64,000 nt of DNA from Aeromonas allosaccharophila (lineage in GTDB: Bacteria > Pseudomonadota > Gammaproteobacteria > Enterobacterales > Aeromonadaceae). The notes under the pieces were generated by a model, which saw nothing but the letters and a program-made list of their open reading frames with translations, was not told the DNA's origin and ran no database searches. The stretch is from the NCBI RefSeq assembly GCF_000819685.1, contig NZ_CDBR01000119.1, positions 1-64,000 of the forward strand. The letters are read 5' to 3'. Of the stretch, positions 37,385 to 44,764 are shown piece by piece (the first letter of the stretch is position 1; each line of letters begins with the position of its first letter). The position numbers and the translations under genes were made by a program.

Positions 37385-38242
37385 TTAGTCCCGCATCCCG
37401 CGACCGGCCGGACTGGGCGCCAGCACCGGCGGCTTCTCGTCCAGCACCATATGGTCGTGACCGCTAAATACCTCGAAGTGGCGCCCCTTGGCACGGGCAA
37501 TCATGGTGATGCCGAGCTGGCGGGCGAGATCCAGCCCCATCTGGGTGACACCGGAGCGCGACAGCAGCACCGGAATCCCCATCTGCGCCACTTTGATCAC
37601 CATCTCCGAGGTGAGCCGCCCGGTGGTGTAGAAGATCTTGTCGTGGCCGGTCTCGCCGCGCATCCACAGCTCGCCTGCCAGCGTATCCACCGCATTGTGG
37701 CGCCCCACATCCTCGACAAAGGAGAGGATCTCCGCGCCGCGACAGATGGCGCAGCCATGGACGGCACCGGCCATCTTGTAGGTTTCGTTATGGGCCGACA
37801 GCGCCTTGAGCAGGGCGTAGAGGGTGCTCTGTTTAAGCTCGGGCGCCGCCAAGACCACCCCTTCGAGCTTCTTCATCACGCTGCCATACATGGTGCCCTG
37901 ACCGCAGCCGGAGGTGACCGTCTTCTTCTCCAGCGCCTTGTCGAGATCGGCTGCCTGCTGGCTGCTCACCACGGCGGCGGCCTCGCTCTCCCAGTCGACA
38001 ATCACCGACTCGATGGCCGAGATATCCTCGATAAAGCCCTGATTTTTCAGATAACCCAGCACCAGCGCCTCGGGGCGGGCCCCCAGCGTCATCAGGGTCA
38101 CTATCTCCTTCCAGTTGAGGTAGACCGTCAGTGGCCGTTCACAGGCGATTTGGCGGGTATTCATTGTGCCCTGTTCATCCATCACCTCGACGGCCATGGT
38201 GAGCTGGGCGGCAGCATTGCTTTTGATAAAGGTCGGTGTCAT
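37385..38242 (-). CDS. fdhD: FdhD sulfur carrier / formate dehydrogenase accessory protein
   Basis: A 285-aa protein. FdhD passes sulfur from IscS to the bis-MGD cofactor so formate dehydrogenase becomes active. The family core is clear (EDVGRHNAVDTLAGEL, TTGRLTSEMVIKVAQMGIPV, SRSGVT). In E. coli the essential CGVC loop (Cys121/124) has two cysteines; here that loop reads SGCGQGTM with only the first Cys, while a new C-x-x-C appears in HGCAICRGAE. The start has a GAGGGG site. A sigma54-type promoter lies about 45 bases upstream. Confidence 0.9.
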   Translation of the reverse strand: MTPTFIKSNAAAQLTMAVEVMDEQGTMNTRQIACERPLTVYLNWKEIVTLMTLGARPEALVLGYLKNQGFIEDISAIESVIVDWESEAAAVVSSQQAADLDKALEKKTVTSGCGQGTMYGSVMKKLEGVVLAAPELKQSTLYALLKALSAHNETYKMAGAVHGCAICRGAEILSFVEDVGRHNAVDTLAGELWMRGETGHDKIFYTTGRLTSEMVIKVAQMGIPVLLSRSGVTQMGLDLARQLGITMIARAKGRHFEVFSGHDHMVLDEKPPVLAPSPAGRGMRD

Positions 38243-38285
38243 GGGCCCCTCGCGACCGGTTGCCGGGATCTAAGGGGAGGGATAC

Positions 38286-38301
38286 AGCAAGTTTTGTTCC
38301 A
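38286..38301 (-). promoter_or_regulatory. Probable sigma54 promoter of fdhD
   Basis: On the minus strand TGGAAC (38296-38301) and TTGC (38287-38290) followed by T, with exact -24/-12 spacing and one deviation from TGGCAC. 44 bases upstream of the fdhD start. Confidence 0.6.
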
Positions 38302-38313
38302 GATTAATGAGAC

Positions 38314-38326
38314 GGACCAAATGTCA
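38314..38326. promoter_or_regulatory. Degenerate copy of the activator palindrome
   Basis: GGACCAAATGTCA matches GGACAAAATGTCC at 11 of 13 positions. It lies beside the fdhD promoter, too close to act on it as an enhancer, but could have served the divergent DUF3305 promoter before the foreign gene came between them. Confidence 0.45.
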
Positions 38327-38521
38327 GAGTGATGGTACGCAAAGCATAATTATGTTGTTTTAATAAAAGCGAGCCTGCTCCCATTCTGAGTAAGTTGTAA
38401 ACAGTCACGCTTTTCTTTGAAAACCAAGAGGGTTAGAATTTTAACCAAACTTTATAGGTGGTATGTAAAACATGCCATTGAATCCACGTTATACATATTT
38501 TAAATAAGGTTGTAATATCTA

Positions 38522-40342
38522 ATGAATGCAGGTGAAATAGGAACGGAAGCCGGTCGTATATTTGAGTATAACTTACCAAGCAGCTGGATATTCCGCAGTC
38601 AAGAGGACCAAAATGATTTTGGTATTGATGGCGAGATAGAGCTAAAGGATGAGAGTGGTAAGGCTTTAGGTAAAGAAAGCGTCTTTAAGGTACAGATTAA
38701 AGGTGAGGAGAACTCTACATATATTAACGATGGTAAGATATTATCTTTTAATTTGAAAATGGAGAGGTTGAAGTATTACTTAGACTTCAAAGTACCAGTT
38801 GTTCTGGTAGTTGTAGAAATCTCATCAGAGAAAATTTTCTGGTTGATGATTACAAACAATGAGGCTTTAATAAAAAGAGCTGCGGAGTCAGAAAACAATG
38901 AGTCGATTCAGGTCCACCTTCCAATCGACAATTATTTAATTAGGAAAAATACCAGTTCAGCAAACAAAATGCTGATGTCTGTTGTGGAGTGCTGGGATTA
39001 CCTTAATGTGAAAGGCTTACAGGATTCAATTAAAAGATATCCAATAGTCAATCCATCAACGCTGAGCAAGAAAATTGATGATATTGGTGACGCTCTATTC
39101 AAAGCGTATCATCAGCAGCTAAATAATTATTTATTTGATAAGAATTTTCATGGTGTCTATCAGAAGGCCGCAGAAATATGCTTATCTCCAATAGTTCCAG
39201 CTAAGGATAGGTTCGTTGCTCTTTTATATTATTGGCAAGCTTTTCAAATTGCGCCATTTACAAATGTAAGTAAAGATATTCTTTATGAAAACTATGAAAT
39301 TTGTCATAGGTTTATTTCCCTGGCTAGAGAACAAAAAAGTAGGGTTCATAGACTGATTGCAATAGGCAAAGCTCGAAGAGTTAAATTTAAGCTCCAACTA
39401 GATCAATTGCATGCAATACATAATTCCATTAGTCACTTTGAAAAAGGCTCTTTTGAACACGCTATATTTAATAACCAAACACAGCAGCTCTATCATGAGG
39501 GTTGCATTTCATTACAAAAATGCATTGAGTTATGCCATCGATTAACAAGAGATGGACAATATAATATCCTCTCTGATTTCTTTATCGATATATACCCATC
39601 AATATTGATTTTTACCTCAATTCATGAGGCACGTGGCACAAAGGAATCAATAGAGTTCTTGGGAAATTGGCATAAAAGTATGGCTGGTCTTGTAATGACT
39701 TGCTGTGTTATATCAAAAGATTTTGTTAAAATTGAACAATTATACTACTTGGTTTTCATGATGGTTAATAAAAACCATGTGAATGCGCAGGAGATACGCG
39801 AAGTCGTTATTTCAAATATTCCTGATATGACTGATGTGTTAGATGGTATTGAGAGGGCTGTACAAGAAAAAAGCAAGGTTCAAGACTTTTATTCCATCAG
39901 TATTGAAGAGCAGCAAGCATATTTTATAAACATAGCTAAGAACTTAGGAATGGATCCAGATGACCAAGACAGTGAGTTTGGTCGTGTCGTAGATATGGGG
40001 TTAAAGAACTATGACCCTACTAATATTATGAAGAATTGTGAGCATTTATTTGTTCATTATCGTCCGGGTGGTATTATCGCTCAATCACTAAGGATGCATT
40101 CTGTTGGTGGTTTACATCTATTAGTATGCTTAAAGTATGGTTATGCTCAAGGAACAGGAAATCTATTAACCATGTTATATGATGATTCGGATGGCCCTAA
40201 TCTGGGATATTCCTTTAAACAGCAGCATTGTATAGGTTGTTCTGACTGTAAGCCTAGAGCACAAGAGTGGTCATGGAGTCTTAAATGGTATGAGTCGGCT
40301 GTAAAGGAAAACATACCGTTTTTAAGTAAGTATAAATTTTAA
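38522..40342 (+). CDS. DUF4365 domain protein, putative PD-(D/E)xK nuclease, horizontally acquired
   Basis: A 606-aa protein. The N-terminal about 150 residues are DUF4365: EIGTEAGRIFEYNLP, DFGIDGEIEL (Asp36, Glu38/40) and FKVQIKGE (Gln58, Lys60), the acidic and QxK residues of PD-(D/E)xK nucleases. The remaining about 450 residues are mostly helical with no family I recognise, ending with a Cys cluster HCIGCSDCKPRAQEW that could bind zinc. It is strongly AT-rich with A/T third positions, unlike every neighbour, has long AT-rich flanks and no operon partner. Proteins of this kind are often in phage-defence islands. A single-gene defence role is inference. Confidence 0.75.
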   Translation: MNAGEIGTEAGRIFEYNLPSSWIFRSQEDQNDFGIDGEIELKDESGKALGKESVFKVQIKGEENSTYINDGKILSFNLKMERLKYYLDFKVPVVLVVVEISSEKIFWLMITNNEALIKRAAESENNESIQVHLPIDNYLIRKNTSSANKMLMSVVECWDYLNVKGLQDSIKRYPIVNPSTLSKKIDDIGDALFKAYHQQLNNYLFDKNFHGVYQKAAEICLSPIVPAKDRFVALLYYWQAFQIAPFTNVSKDILYENYEICHRFISLAREQKSRVHRLIAIGKARRVKFKLQLDQLHAIHNSISHFEKGSFEHAIFNNQTQQLYHEGCISLQKCIELCHRLTRDGQYNILSDFFIDIYPSILIFTSIHEARGTKESIEFLGNWHKSMAGLVMTCCVISKDFVKIEQLYYLVFMMVNKNHVNAQEIREVVISNIPDMTDVLDGIERAVQEKSKVQDFYSISIEEQQAYFINIAKNLGMDPDDQDSEFGRVVDMGLKNYDPTNIMKNCEHLFVHYRPGGIIAQSLRMHSVGGLHLLVCLKYGYAQGTGNLLTMLYDDSDGPNLGYSFKQQHCIGCSDCKPRAQEWSWSLKWYESAVKENIPFLSKYKF

Positions 40343-40401
40343 ATCATAGGCAGGTTTTTATTCGTAGCCTATTGATTAATATTGTTCCATCTTGAACGAC
40401 T

Positions 40402-40434
40402 CGTATGTTGGTGTTGAACTAAGTGAAGCCCAAC
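40402..40434 (-). repeat. REP-like 33-bp element, copy 1 (minus orientation)
   Basis: On the minus strand GTTGGGCTTCACTTAGTTCA and on to CATACG; 26 of 33 positions match the element at 40541. Each is itself an imperfect palindrome (GTTGG...CCAAC). It resembles a dispersed intergenic repeat of gammaproteobacteria. Confidence 0.6.
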
Positions 40435-40458
40435 GTTTACCGCGAACAGCTTTATCAA

Positions 40459-40497
40459 GGCAATAATCGGATAATTCGGCCTTATTCGATTATTGCC
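40459..40497. repeat. Long inverted repeat between two REP-like elements
   Basis: A 16-bp stem (GGCAATAATCGGATAA against TTATTCGATTATTGCC, one wobble pair) with a 7-nt loop TTCGGCC. It could also terminate or insulate the DUF4365 transcript, although no T-run follows. Confidence 0.7.
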
Positions 40498-40540
40498 ATC
40501 CCTCTTGATTAGACGCTGGCGGATTGGTTTTACTCCGCAT

Positions 40541-40573
40541 GTTGGGCTTCGCTGCGCTCAGCGCCAACCTACG
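40541..40573 (+). repeat. REP-like 33-bp element, copy 2 (plus orientation)
   Basis: GTTGGGCTTCGCTGCGCTCA and on to CCTACG, the inverted partner of 40402-40434. GC content rises sharply after it, so it marks the right edge of the AT-rich segment. Confidence 0.6.
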
Positions 40574-40644
40574 CCTGCGCCAACCTATGTCCCGCACGAC
40601 GTCCTAACCCGCATCAAAGCCCCCATCAACCACCAAACCGGCCT

Positions 40645-40659
40645 TGGCCCCACTCTTGC
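40645..40659 (+). promoter_or_regulatory. Probable sigma54 promoter of the DUF3305-DUF3306 genes
   Basis: TGGCCC (40645-40650), five bases, then TTGC (40656-40659) followed by T; correct spacing, one deviation from TGGCAC. It is 105 bases upstream of the DUF3305 gene. Only a half-site TATGTCCCGC (TGTCCC at 40588-40593) remains upstream. Confidence 0.55.
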
Positions 40660-40763
40660 TAAGTCTTATCCCATTGATGGCCGTGGCCGCCATGAATTTC
40701 CTGCCGTGATCCGCCCCGAACGGGGTGAATGACGGGGGAGGGCGGCCCGGCAGAGACTTTCTG

Positions 40764-41342
40764 ATGGGAGCCGTGACAGTGCAAGACACCACCAATACCT
40801 TGTCCCCGCAGCGCTGGCTGCAACTGGAGTTAAAGGCCATCGACAGCCAGGTTGGCCGCTGGCAGAGCCGCCGTTTCGAGATTGCGGCGCTCCACCCCGC
40901 CGAACCGGAGGCTGCCGGTGCCTTGCCTCTTACCCTGTTTCGTGATGAGCGGGGGGATTATCGCTTCAATCTGAGCTCCGGCTCGCCCCGCCTGTTTGTC
41001 ACCGGAAGCCGCGTGGACAGTGGCTTTGTGGCCGATGGCCTGACCCTGAGCCAGACCGTGGCCGCTGCCTATATGGATGGCGAGCGGCAGGTGCTCTCCT
41101 GCCCGCTGCCCGAGGCGCTGCAAGCCTGGGTGGAGGCCTTTATCGGTCGCCACGGCGAGCTGCTGGAGGCCCGTCGCAAGGGCAAGAAGGGCAAGGGGCG
41201 GGCGCAGGATCAGCTCGGTGTCGATAGCCAGGATCAAGCCAGCTGTGGCGCCGTCAAAGCCACCGGCCCCGATGGCCGTGAGCGTGGCAGCGACGCCGGA
41301 ACCTGTGCCGTAAACAAGGCCGGAAACAGCGCCCATGAGTGA
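40764..41342 (+). CDS. DUF3305 protein, first gene of the formate dehydrogenase cluster
   Basis: A 192-aa protein. The DUF3305 core is RWLQLELKAIDSQVGRWQS and LFRDERGDYRFNLSSGSPRLFV; the C-terminal third is Lys/Gly-rich and low complexity. DUF3305 and DUF3306 are consistently found upstream of this type of Tat formate dehydrogenase in Vibrio, Shewanella and relatives; their role is unknown but presumably maturation. The ATG at 40764 is chosen because upstream in-frame codons are leader. It overlaps the next gene by 8 bases. Confidence 0.85.
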   Translation: MGAVTVQDTTNTLSPQRWLQLELKAIDSQVGRWQSRRFEIAALHPAEPEAAGALPLTLFRDERGDYRFNLSSGSPRLFVTGSRVDSGFVADGLTLSQTVAAAYMDGERQVLSCPLPEALQAWVEAFIGRHGELLEARRKGKKGKGRAQDQLGVDSQDQASCGAVKATGPDGRERGSDAGTCAVNKAGNSAHE

Positions 41343-41928
41343 GTTCCTCAAGCGCTGGTCGTCTCGCAAGAGTGAGGCGCGCAAGCATCAGGTATTGCAG
41401 CCGAAGGAAGAGGTTAGCCCCGAGGTGGTTGCCGCCCCTATCGAAGGCAGTGGCGAAGGTGAAATTCCAGATACTGCGCTGGATAGCCCCGTAGTCAGCA
41501 CTGACAAGGGGAACAGTGAACCCCTTGCCGTTGAGGGGGCTGGGAGTGGCGAGCCGCAGCTAACAACAGCCCAGCCGGGCAAGGCCAAACTCCCCGACAG
41601 GGAGGCGCTGCGGGCCATGTTTCGCAGCCACAAGCCGGATGGACTCGACGACTACACCCAGGATTTCAGCCAGCCCGAATTGCTGCCCGCAGCCCTGACC
41701 GCCGGGCTGCGCAACTGGCTGGTAGATCAGGTGACTGCCCCTGACAGCGAATCGGCCAACCCGGCCAGCGCCTCCGTTGAACCGGTTGCGCTTGTCAGCG
41801 CACCTGCCGCCGACGAGCTGGCTGATAACCATTCTCAAACCCACACCGACGATCGGGACATTTTGGTTTCCTCTGGTGGACAAAATGTCCCAACCAAGGG
41901 TGGGGGAATGGAACCTTCAGGATCCTGA
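41335..41928 (+). CDS. DUF3306 protein
   Basis: A 197-aa protein with the DUF3306 opening SEFLKRWSSRKSEAR and the conserved KPDGLDDYTQDFSQPELL. Between them lies a long acidic, Ser/Pro-rich linker. The last about 30 codons overlap the activator sites for the downstream sigma54 promoter (41855-41890), so the C-terminus (DDRDILVSSGGQNVPTKG) is partly dictated by an operator. Function unknown; tied to formate dehydrogenase assembly by context. Confidence 0.85.
   Translation: MSEFLKRWSSRKSEARKHQVLQPKEEVSPEVVAAPIEGSGEGEIPDTALDSPVVSTDKGNSEPLAVEGAGSGEPQLTTAQPGKAKLPDREALRAMFRSHKPDGLDDYTQDFSQPELLPAALTAGLRNWLVDQVTAPDSESANPASASVEPVALVSAPAADELADNHSQTHTDDRDILVSSGGQNVPTKGGGMEPSGS
41855..41890. promoter_or_regulatory. 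Activator sites for the formate dehydrogenase operon
   Basis: GGGACATTTTGG (41855-41866) and the perfect palindrome GGACA-AAA-TGTCC (41878-41890), 22 bp or two helical turns apart, within the end of the DUF3306 gene and 71 bp upstream of the -24 box. The palindrome is identical to the one at 32865-32877. Confidence 0.75.
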
Positions 41929-41960
41929 CTCCCTGTCAGTCACTTTTTTTCCGGGGGAGT

Positions 41961-41975
41961 TGGCTCGCCTCTTGC
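41961..41975 (+). promoter_or_regulatory. Sigma54 promoter of the ferredoxin-fdhABC operon
   Basis: TGGCTC (41961-41966), five bases, TTGC (41972-41975) and T: near-consensus -24/-12 with exact spacing. The GTG start of the ferredoxin gene is about 45 bases from the expected transcript start. Confidence 0.75.
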
Positions 41976-42031
41976 TCTCTCGGCTTACCAACAAGCGCCC
42001 ATCCCATGAGGTGGTGCGCACAGGAGCGTAT

Positions 42032-43777
42032 GTGAGCACTGAACAAACATTGCCAAATCTGACCCCAAATCTAGCCTCCAATCTTGCCCATGGGGCGGGG
42101 GCGGCCGAGCATAACGCGCGCGCTCGCGCCTATGCGCAGCAGCATACGGTCAAGACCGACAACCTGATCCCGGCCACTGTCTCTTACCAGAGTCAGGGGC
42201 GCCTGCTGCTGGTCGGCCCGGAAGATCGCATTCGCCGCGCCGCCAGCCTGCTGCCCGCCGGGGTGAAGCCCACCCTGCTGGTGAGCGAAGCGGTCCACGA
42301 TGCCGAGGCGGCCGATCTCGAAACCATTTTCGATGCCACCGCATCCCTCGCAGCCCTGGCCCTGCGCGAGCCGAGCCTGACAGGGTATCTGGGGCAGTTC
42401 CAGCTTACCGGCCTCAATGGGCAGGGTGAGCGGGTTAACTTGGCGGCGCTCTGTTTTACTCAGCAGGCTGCGGAAAATGGCGAGCCGCGCTTTGATCTGG
42501 TGGCCGATCTGGGCCGTTCCCCGCTCTTTGCGCTGGAGCGTCCGCCGGTCGGTTATCTGCATCTGGCCGATGATCAAGGGCTGGCCGAACGGCTTGCCGA
42601 GCTCTGTGCGCTGACCGGTATCTTCGACAAGCCGCGCTATTTTCGCCTCGACCCCGAGGCCTGCGCCTTTACCGCCCGCGGCGTGCCCGGTTGTAGCCGC
42701 TGTCTCGATGTCTGCCCGACCGATGCGCTCAAGCCCATCAATGGTCGCATCCAGATCGATCCCCATCTCTGTCAGGGTTTCGGTAGCTGCGCCTCGGCCT
42801 GTCCGACCGGGGCGATTGCCTATCACCAGCCCGATGCCAACACCAGCGGTGACTACCTGTTCCGATTGCTCAAGCATTATCGGGAGGCGGGCGGCGAAGC
42901 GCCGCAGTTGCTGATCGCTGGTGAAAACGAGCGCGAATGGGTGGAAACCGAACTTGCTGCTCTGCCTGCCAACTGGCTGCCGGTCTGGGTGGAGGAGAGC
43001 GCCAGTTTAGGCATCGAGAGCTGGTTCGACGCCCTCGCCTATGGCGCCAGTGCGGTGCGCATCGCGCTGGGCGACGATGCCCCCGCAAGCGTCCGTGCGC
43101 TGGTTGAGCGGGAGCTGGCCAGCGCCGCCGTGCTCTTGGCGGGCGCTGGGCTTGCTACCGATCGCATCGCCCTGTTTAACCCGGATGCCGAACAAGATAA
43201 GCCGATCTCCGGTGAACCAGCCATTGCCCTGCTGGAGAAGCCACTCAGAGGGGATAAGCGGGAGAACCTGTTCGCCGCCTTCGATGCGCTCTGGCAGGCC
43301 AATGAGGGGAGCCGCGAGCCGCTGGCAGTGCCCCATGGCGCCCCTTACGGCACTGTCGAGCTCAAACAATCTGATTGCACCCTCTGCATGGGTTGCGTGG
43401 CGGTCTGCCCGAGCCGCGCTCTGCATGCGGTGGGTCATGCGCCGGGCCTCAACTTTATCGAGCAGGATTGCATCCAGTGCGGCATGTGTGAAAAGGCGTG
43501 CCCCGAGCAGGCCATAGTGCTCATGCCTCGTCTGCAACCCGTGCCCGAAGCGCGCCGCGCCGTGCAGAGCCTGAAAGCCGAAGAGGCTGCCTGCTGCATT
43601 CGCTGCTCCAAGCCGTTCGCGCCCGCCTCGATGATCCGCCGCATCCAGCAAAAACTGGCCGGTCACTCCCACTTCCAGAACGAGGCCGCCCAGCGGTTGC
43701 TGATGTGCGAGGACTGTCGGGTCAAGGATGTGTTTGCGGCGCTGGCGGCGGATCCCGTCTCCCAGCTCAAGGTGTGA
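42032..43777 (+). CDS. Multi-cluster 4Fe-4S ferredoxin of the formate dehydrogenase operon
   Basis: A 581-aa protein with two pairs of ferredoxin motifs: CSRCLDVCPTDALKPI with CQGFGSCASACPTGAI (about residues 220-270), and CTLCMGCVAVCP with CIQCGMCEKACPEQAI (about 450-490). A further Cys-rich tail has CCIRCSKPF and CEDCRVKDV. It likely relays electrons or supports cluster assembly for formate dehydrogenase. Start: the GTG at 42032 has AGGAG at 42022-42026 and lies just past the sigma54 promoter; the longer in-frame stretch back to 41777 overlaps DUF3306 and the promoter, so it cannot belong. Confidence 0.88.
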   Translation: MSTEQTLPNLTPNLASNLAHGAGAAEHNARARAYAQQHTVKTDNLIPATVSYQSQGRLLLVGPEDRIRRAASLLPAGVKPTLLVSEAVHDAEAADLETIFDATASLAALALREPSLTGYLGQFQLTGLNGQGERVNLAALCFTQQAAENGEPRFDLVADLGRSPLFALERPPVGYLHLADDQGLAERLAELCALTGIFDKPRYFRLDPEACAFTARGVPGCSRCLDVCPTDALKPINGRIQIDPHLCQGFGSCASACPTGAIAYHQPDANTSGDYLFRLLKHYREAGGEAPQLLIAGENEREWVETELAALPANWLPVWVEESASLGIESWFDALAYGASAVRIALGDDAPASVRALVERELASAAVLLAGAGLATDRIALFNPDAEQDKPISGEPAIALLEKPLRGDKRENLFAAFDALWQANEGSREPLAVPHGAPYGTVELKQSDCTLCMGCVAVCPSRALHAVGHAPGLNFIEQDCIQCGMCEKACPEQAIVLMPRLQPVPEARRAVQSLKAEEAACCIRCSKPFAPASMIRRIQQKLAGHSHFQNEAAQRLLMCEDCRVKDVFAALAADPVSQLKV

Positions 43778-43786
43778 GGGCCAGTG

Positions 43787-44404
43787 ATGAGTGAACAACA
43801 TAACGAAAAGGCTGGCGAACTGACCATGACAGAACTGGAACAGAGCAGCGCCGATCTCTACGCCCTGCTGGCGAGCCTCTGGCGCGCCGCTCCCCGTGGC
43901 GAACAGCTCGCCTGGCTGCAAGGGTTGCAGGCTATGCCGGGCCCCTTTGCCAGAGGGCTCGGGCTGGTGCAGCTGGCGGCTAGCAGCCACCACGAAAACG
44001 AGCTTACCGAGGAGTATCAGGATCTCTTTATCGGGCTGGGGCGCGGGGAGATAGTGCCGTTTGCATCCTGGTATCTCACCGGCTCTTTGATGGAGCTGCC
44101 GCTGGCGGTGCTGCGCGCAGATCTGCAGTCCCTCGGTTTCGAGCGCCAGAGCGGAGTATGCGAGCCGGAAGATCATCTCGCCGCCCTCTGTGAGGTGATG
44201 GCGGTACTGATTGGCGAGCAGCACCCGGAGCGCAACCGCTTCTATGAACGCCACCTTGCCCCCTGGGTACTCGCCTGCTGCCGCGATCAGCAACAGGCGA
44301 AAGGGGGCAGCTTCTACCGGGCGGTCGGCGCCCTTGCCGAAGATTTCTTCAAGCTGGAAAACGAATTGCGCCTGCCGTTTGGCGCCTGCGTGGTGAGGGG
44401 CTGA
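43787..44404 (+). CDS. TorD/DmsD-family chaperone for formate dehydrogenase
   Basis: A 205-aa all-helical redox-enzyme maturation protein: YALLASLWRAAP, EEYQDLFIGLGRGEIVPFASWYL, EPEDHLAALCEVMAVLIG, FYERHLAPWVLACC. The E-P-x-D-H motif is the family signature. It should bind the Tat signal or apo-form of FdhA until cofactor is inserted. The ATG at 43787 follows GAGGG; a GTG at 43784 is possible. Same operon as the ferredoxin and fdhABC. Confidence 0.88.
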   Translation: MSEQHNEKAGELTMTELEQSSADLYALLASLWRAAPRGEQLAWLQGLQAMPGPFARGLGLVQLAASSHHENELTEEYQDLFIGLGRGEIVPFASWYLTGSLMELPLAVLRADLQSLGFERQSGVCEPEDHLAALCEVMAVLIGEQHPERNRFYERHLAPWVLACCRDQQQAKGGSFYRAVGALAEDFFKLENELRLPFGACVVRG

Positions 44405-44415
44405 ACGCCCCTGTC

Positions 44416-44463
44416 TGTGCACAATAAGAGCTGTGCATAACAAGAGCTGCGCATAACAAAACG
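44416..44463 (+). repeat. Three imperfect 16-bp tandem repeats
   Basis: TGTGCACAATAAGAGC, TGTGCATAACAAGAGC and TGCGCATAACAAAACG in head-to-tail order, in the 133-bp gap between the chaperone gene and the Tat miniprotein gene. Untranslated, within the operon transcript. Confidence 0.75.
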
Positions 44464-44537
44464 AGCAGACGAGATATCCCATTGGACGCGAAGCTGGCGC
44501 GCAGGCGCCAGCAAGAACAACAACAGAGGTCACAAGA

Positions 44538-44741
44538 ATGAGCGATGAACAGCTGAAAGACCCGTCCCGCCGCAATCTAATCAAGGGAGTTGGCGTGGTC
44601 GCCACCATAGGCGTGTTGGCCGGTGCCACCGGTCGGGTGGTGGGCAAAGAGGTGCTGACCCACGACACCGAGCCTGACAAGGGCTATCGGGAGACCCCCC
44701 ATGTTCACGACTTTTATCGCACCCTGCGCGGCACCGACTGA
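44538..44741 (+). CDS. Formate dehydrogenase-region Tat-signal miniprotein
   Basis: A 67-aa protein. Twin-arginine motif PSRRNLIKGVG followed by a hydrophobic stretch VVATIGVLAGATGRVVG, then a short polar tail ending HVHDFYRTLRGTD. It matches the small Tat-target family always encoded just before this type of fdhA. It may be a partner subunit or a Tat decoy. It ends 23 bases before fdhA. Confidence 0.85.
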   Translation: MSDEQLKDPSRRNLIKGVGVVATIGVLAGATGRVVGKEVLTHDTEPDKGYRETPHVHDFYRTLRGTD

Positions 44742-44764
44742 GCCGGATCAGTGAAGGAGAACTC

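Noticed and set aside
40428-40547. Possible integron attC site: GCCCAAC (RYYYAAC) and GTTGGGC (GTTRRRY) 120 bp apart around a stem
   Set aside because: The similarity extends well past the 7-base boxes into two full 33-bp inverted REP-like elements, the inner L-box equivalents do not pair, and no integrase or cassette array is present.
41777-42031. Longer N-terminus for the ferredoxin protein (start at 41777)
   Set aside because: It would overlap DUF3306, the activator sites and the sigma54 promoter; the GTG at 42032 has a good ribosome site just past the promoter.
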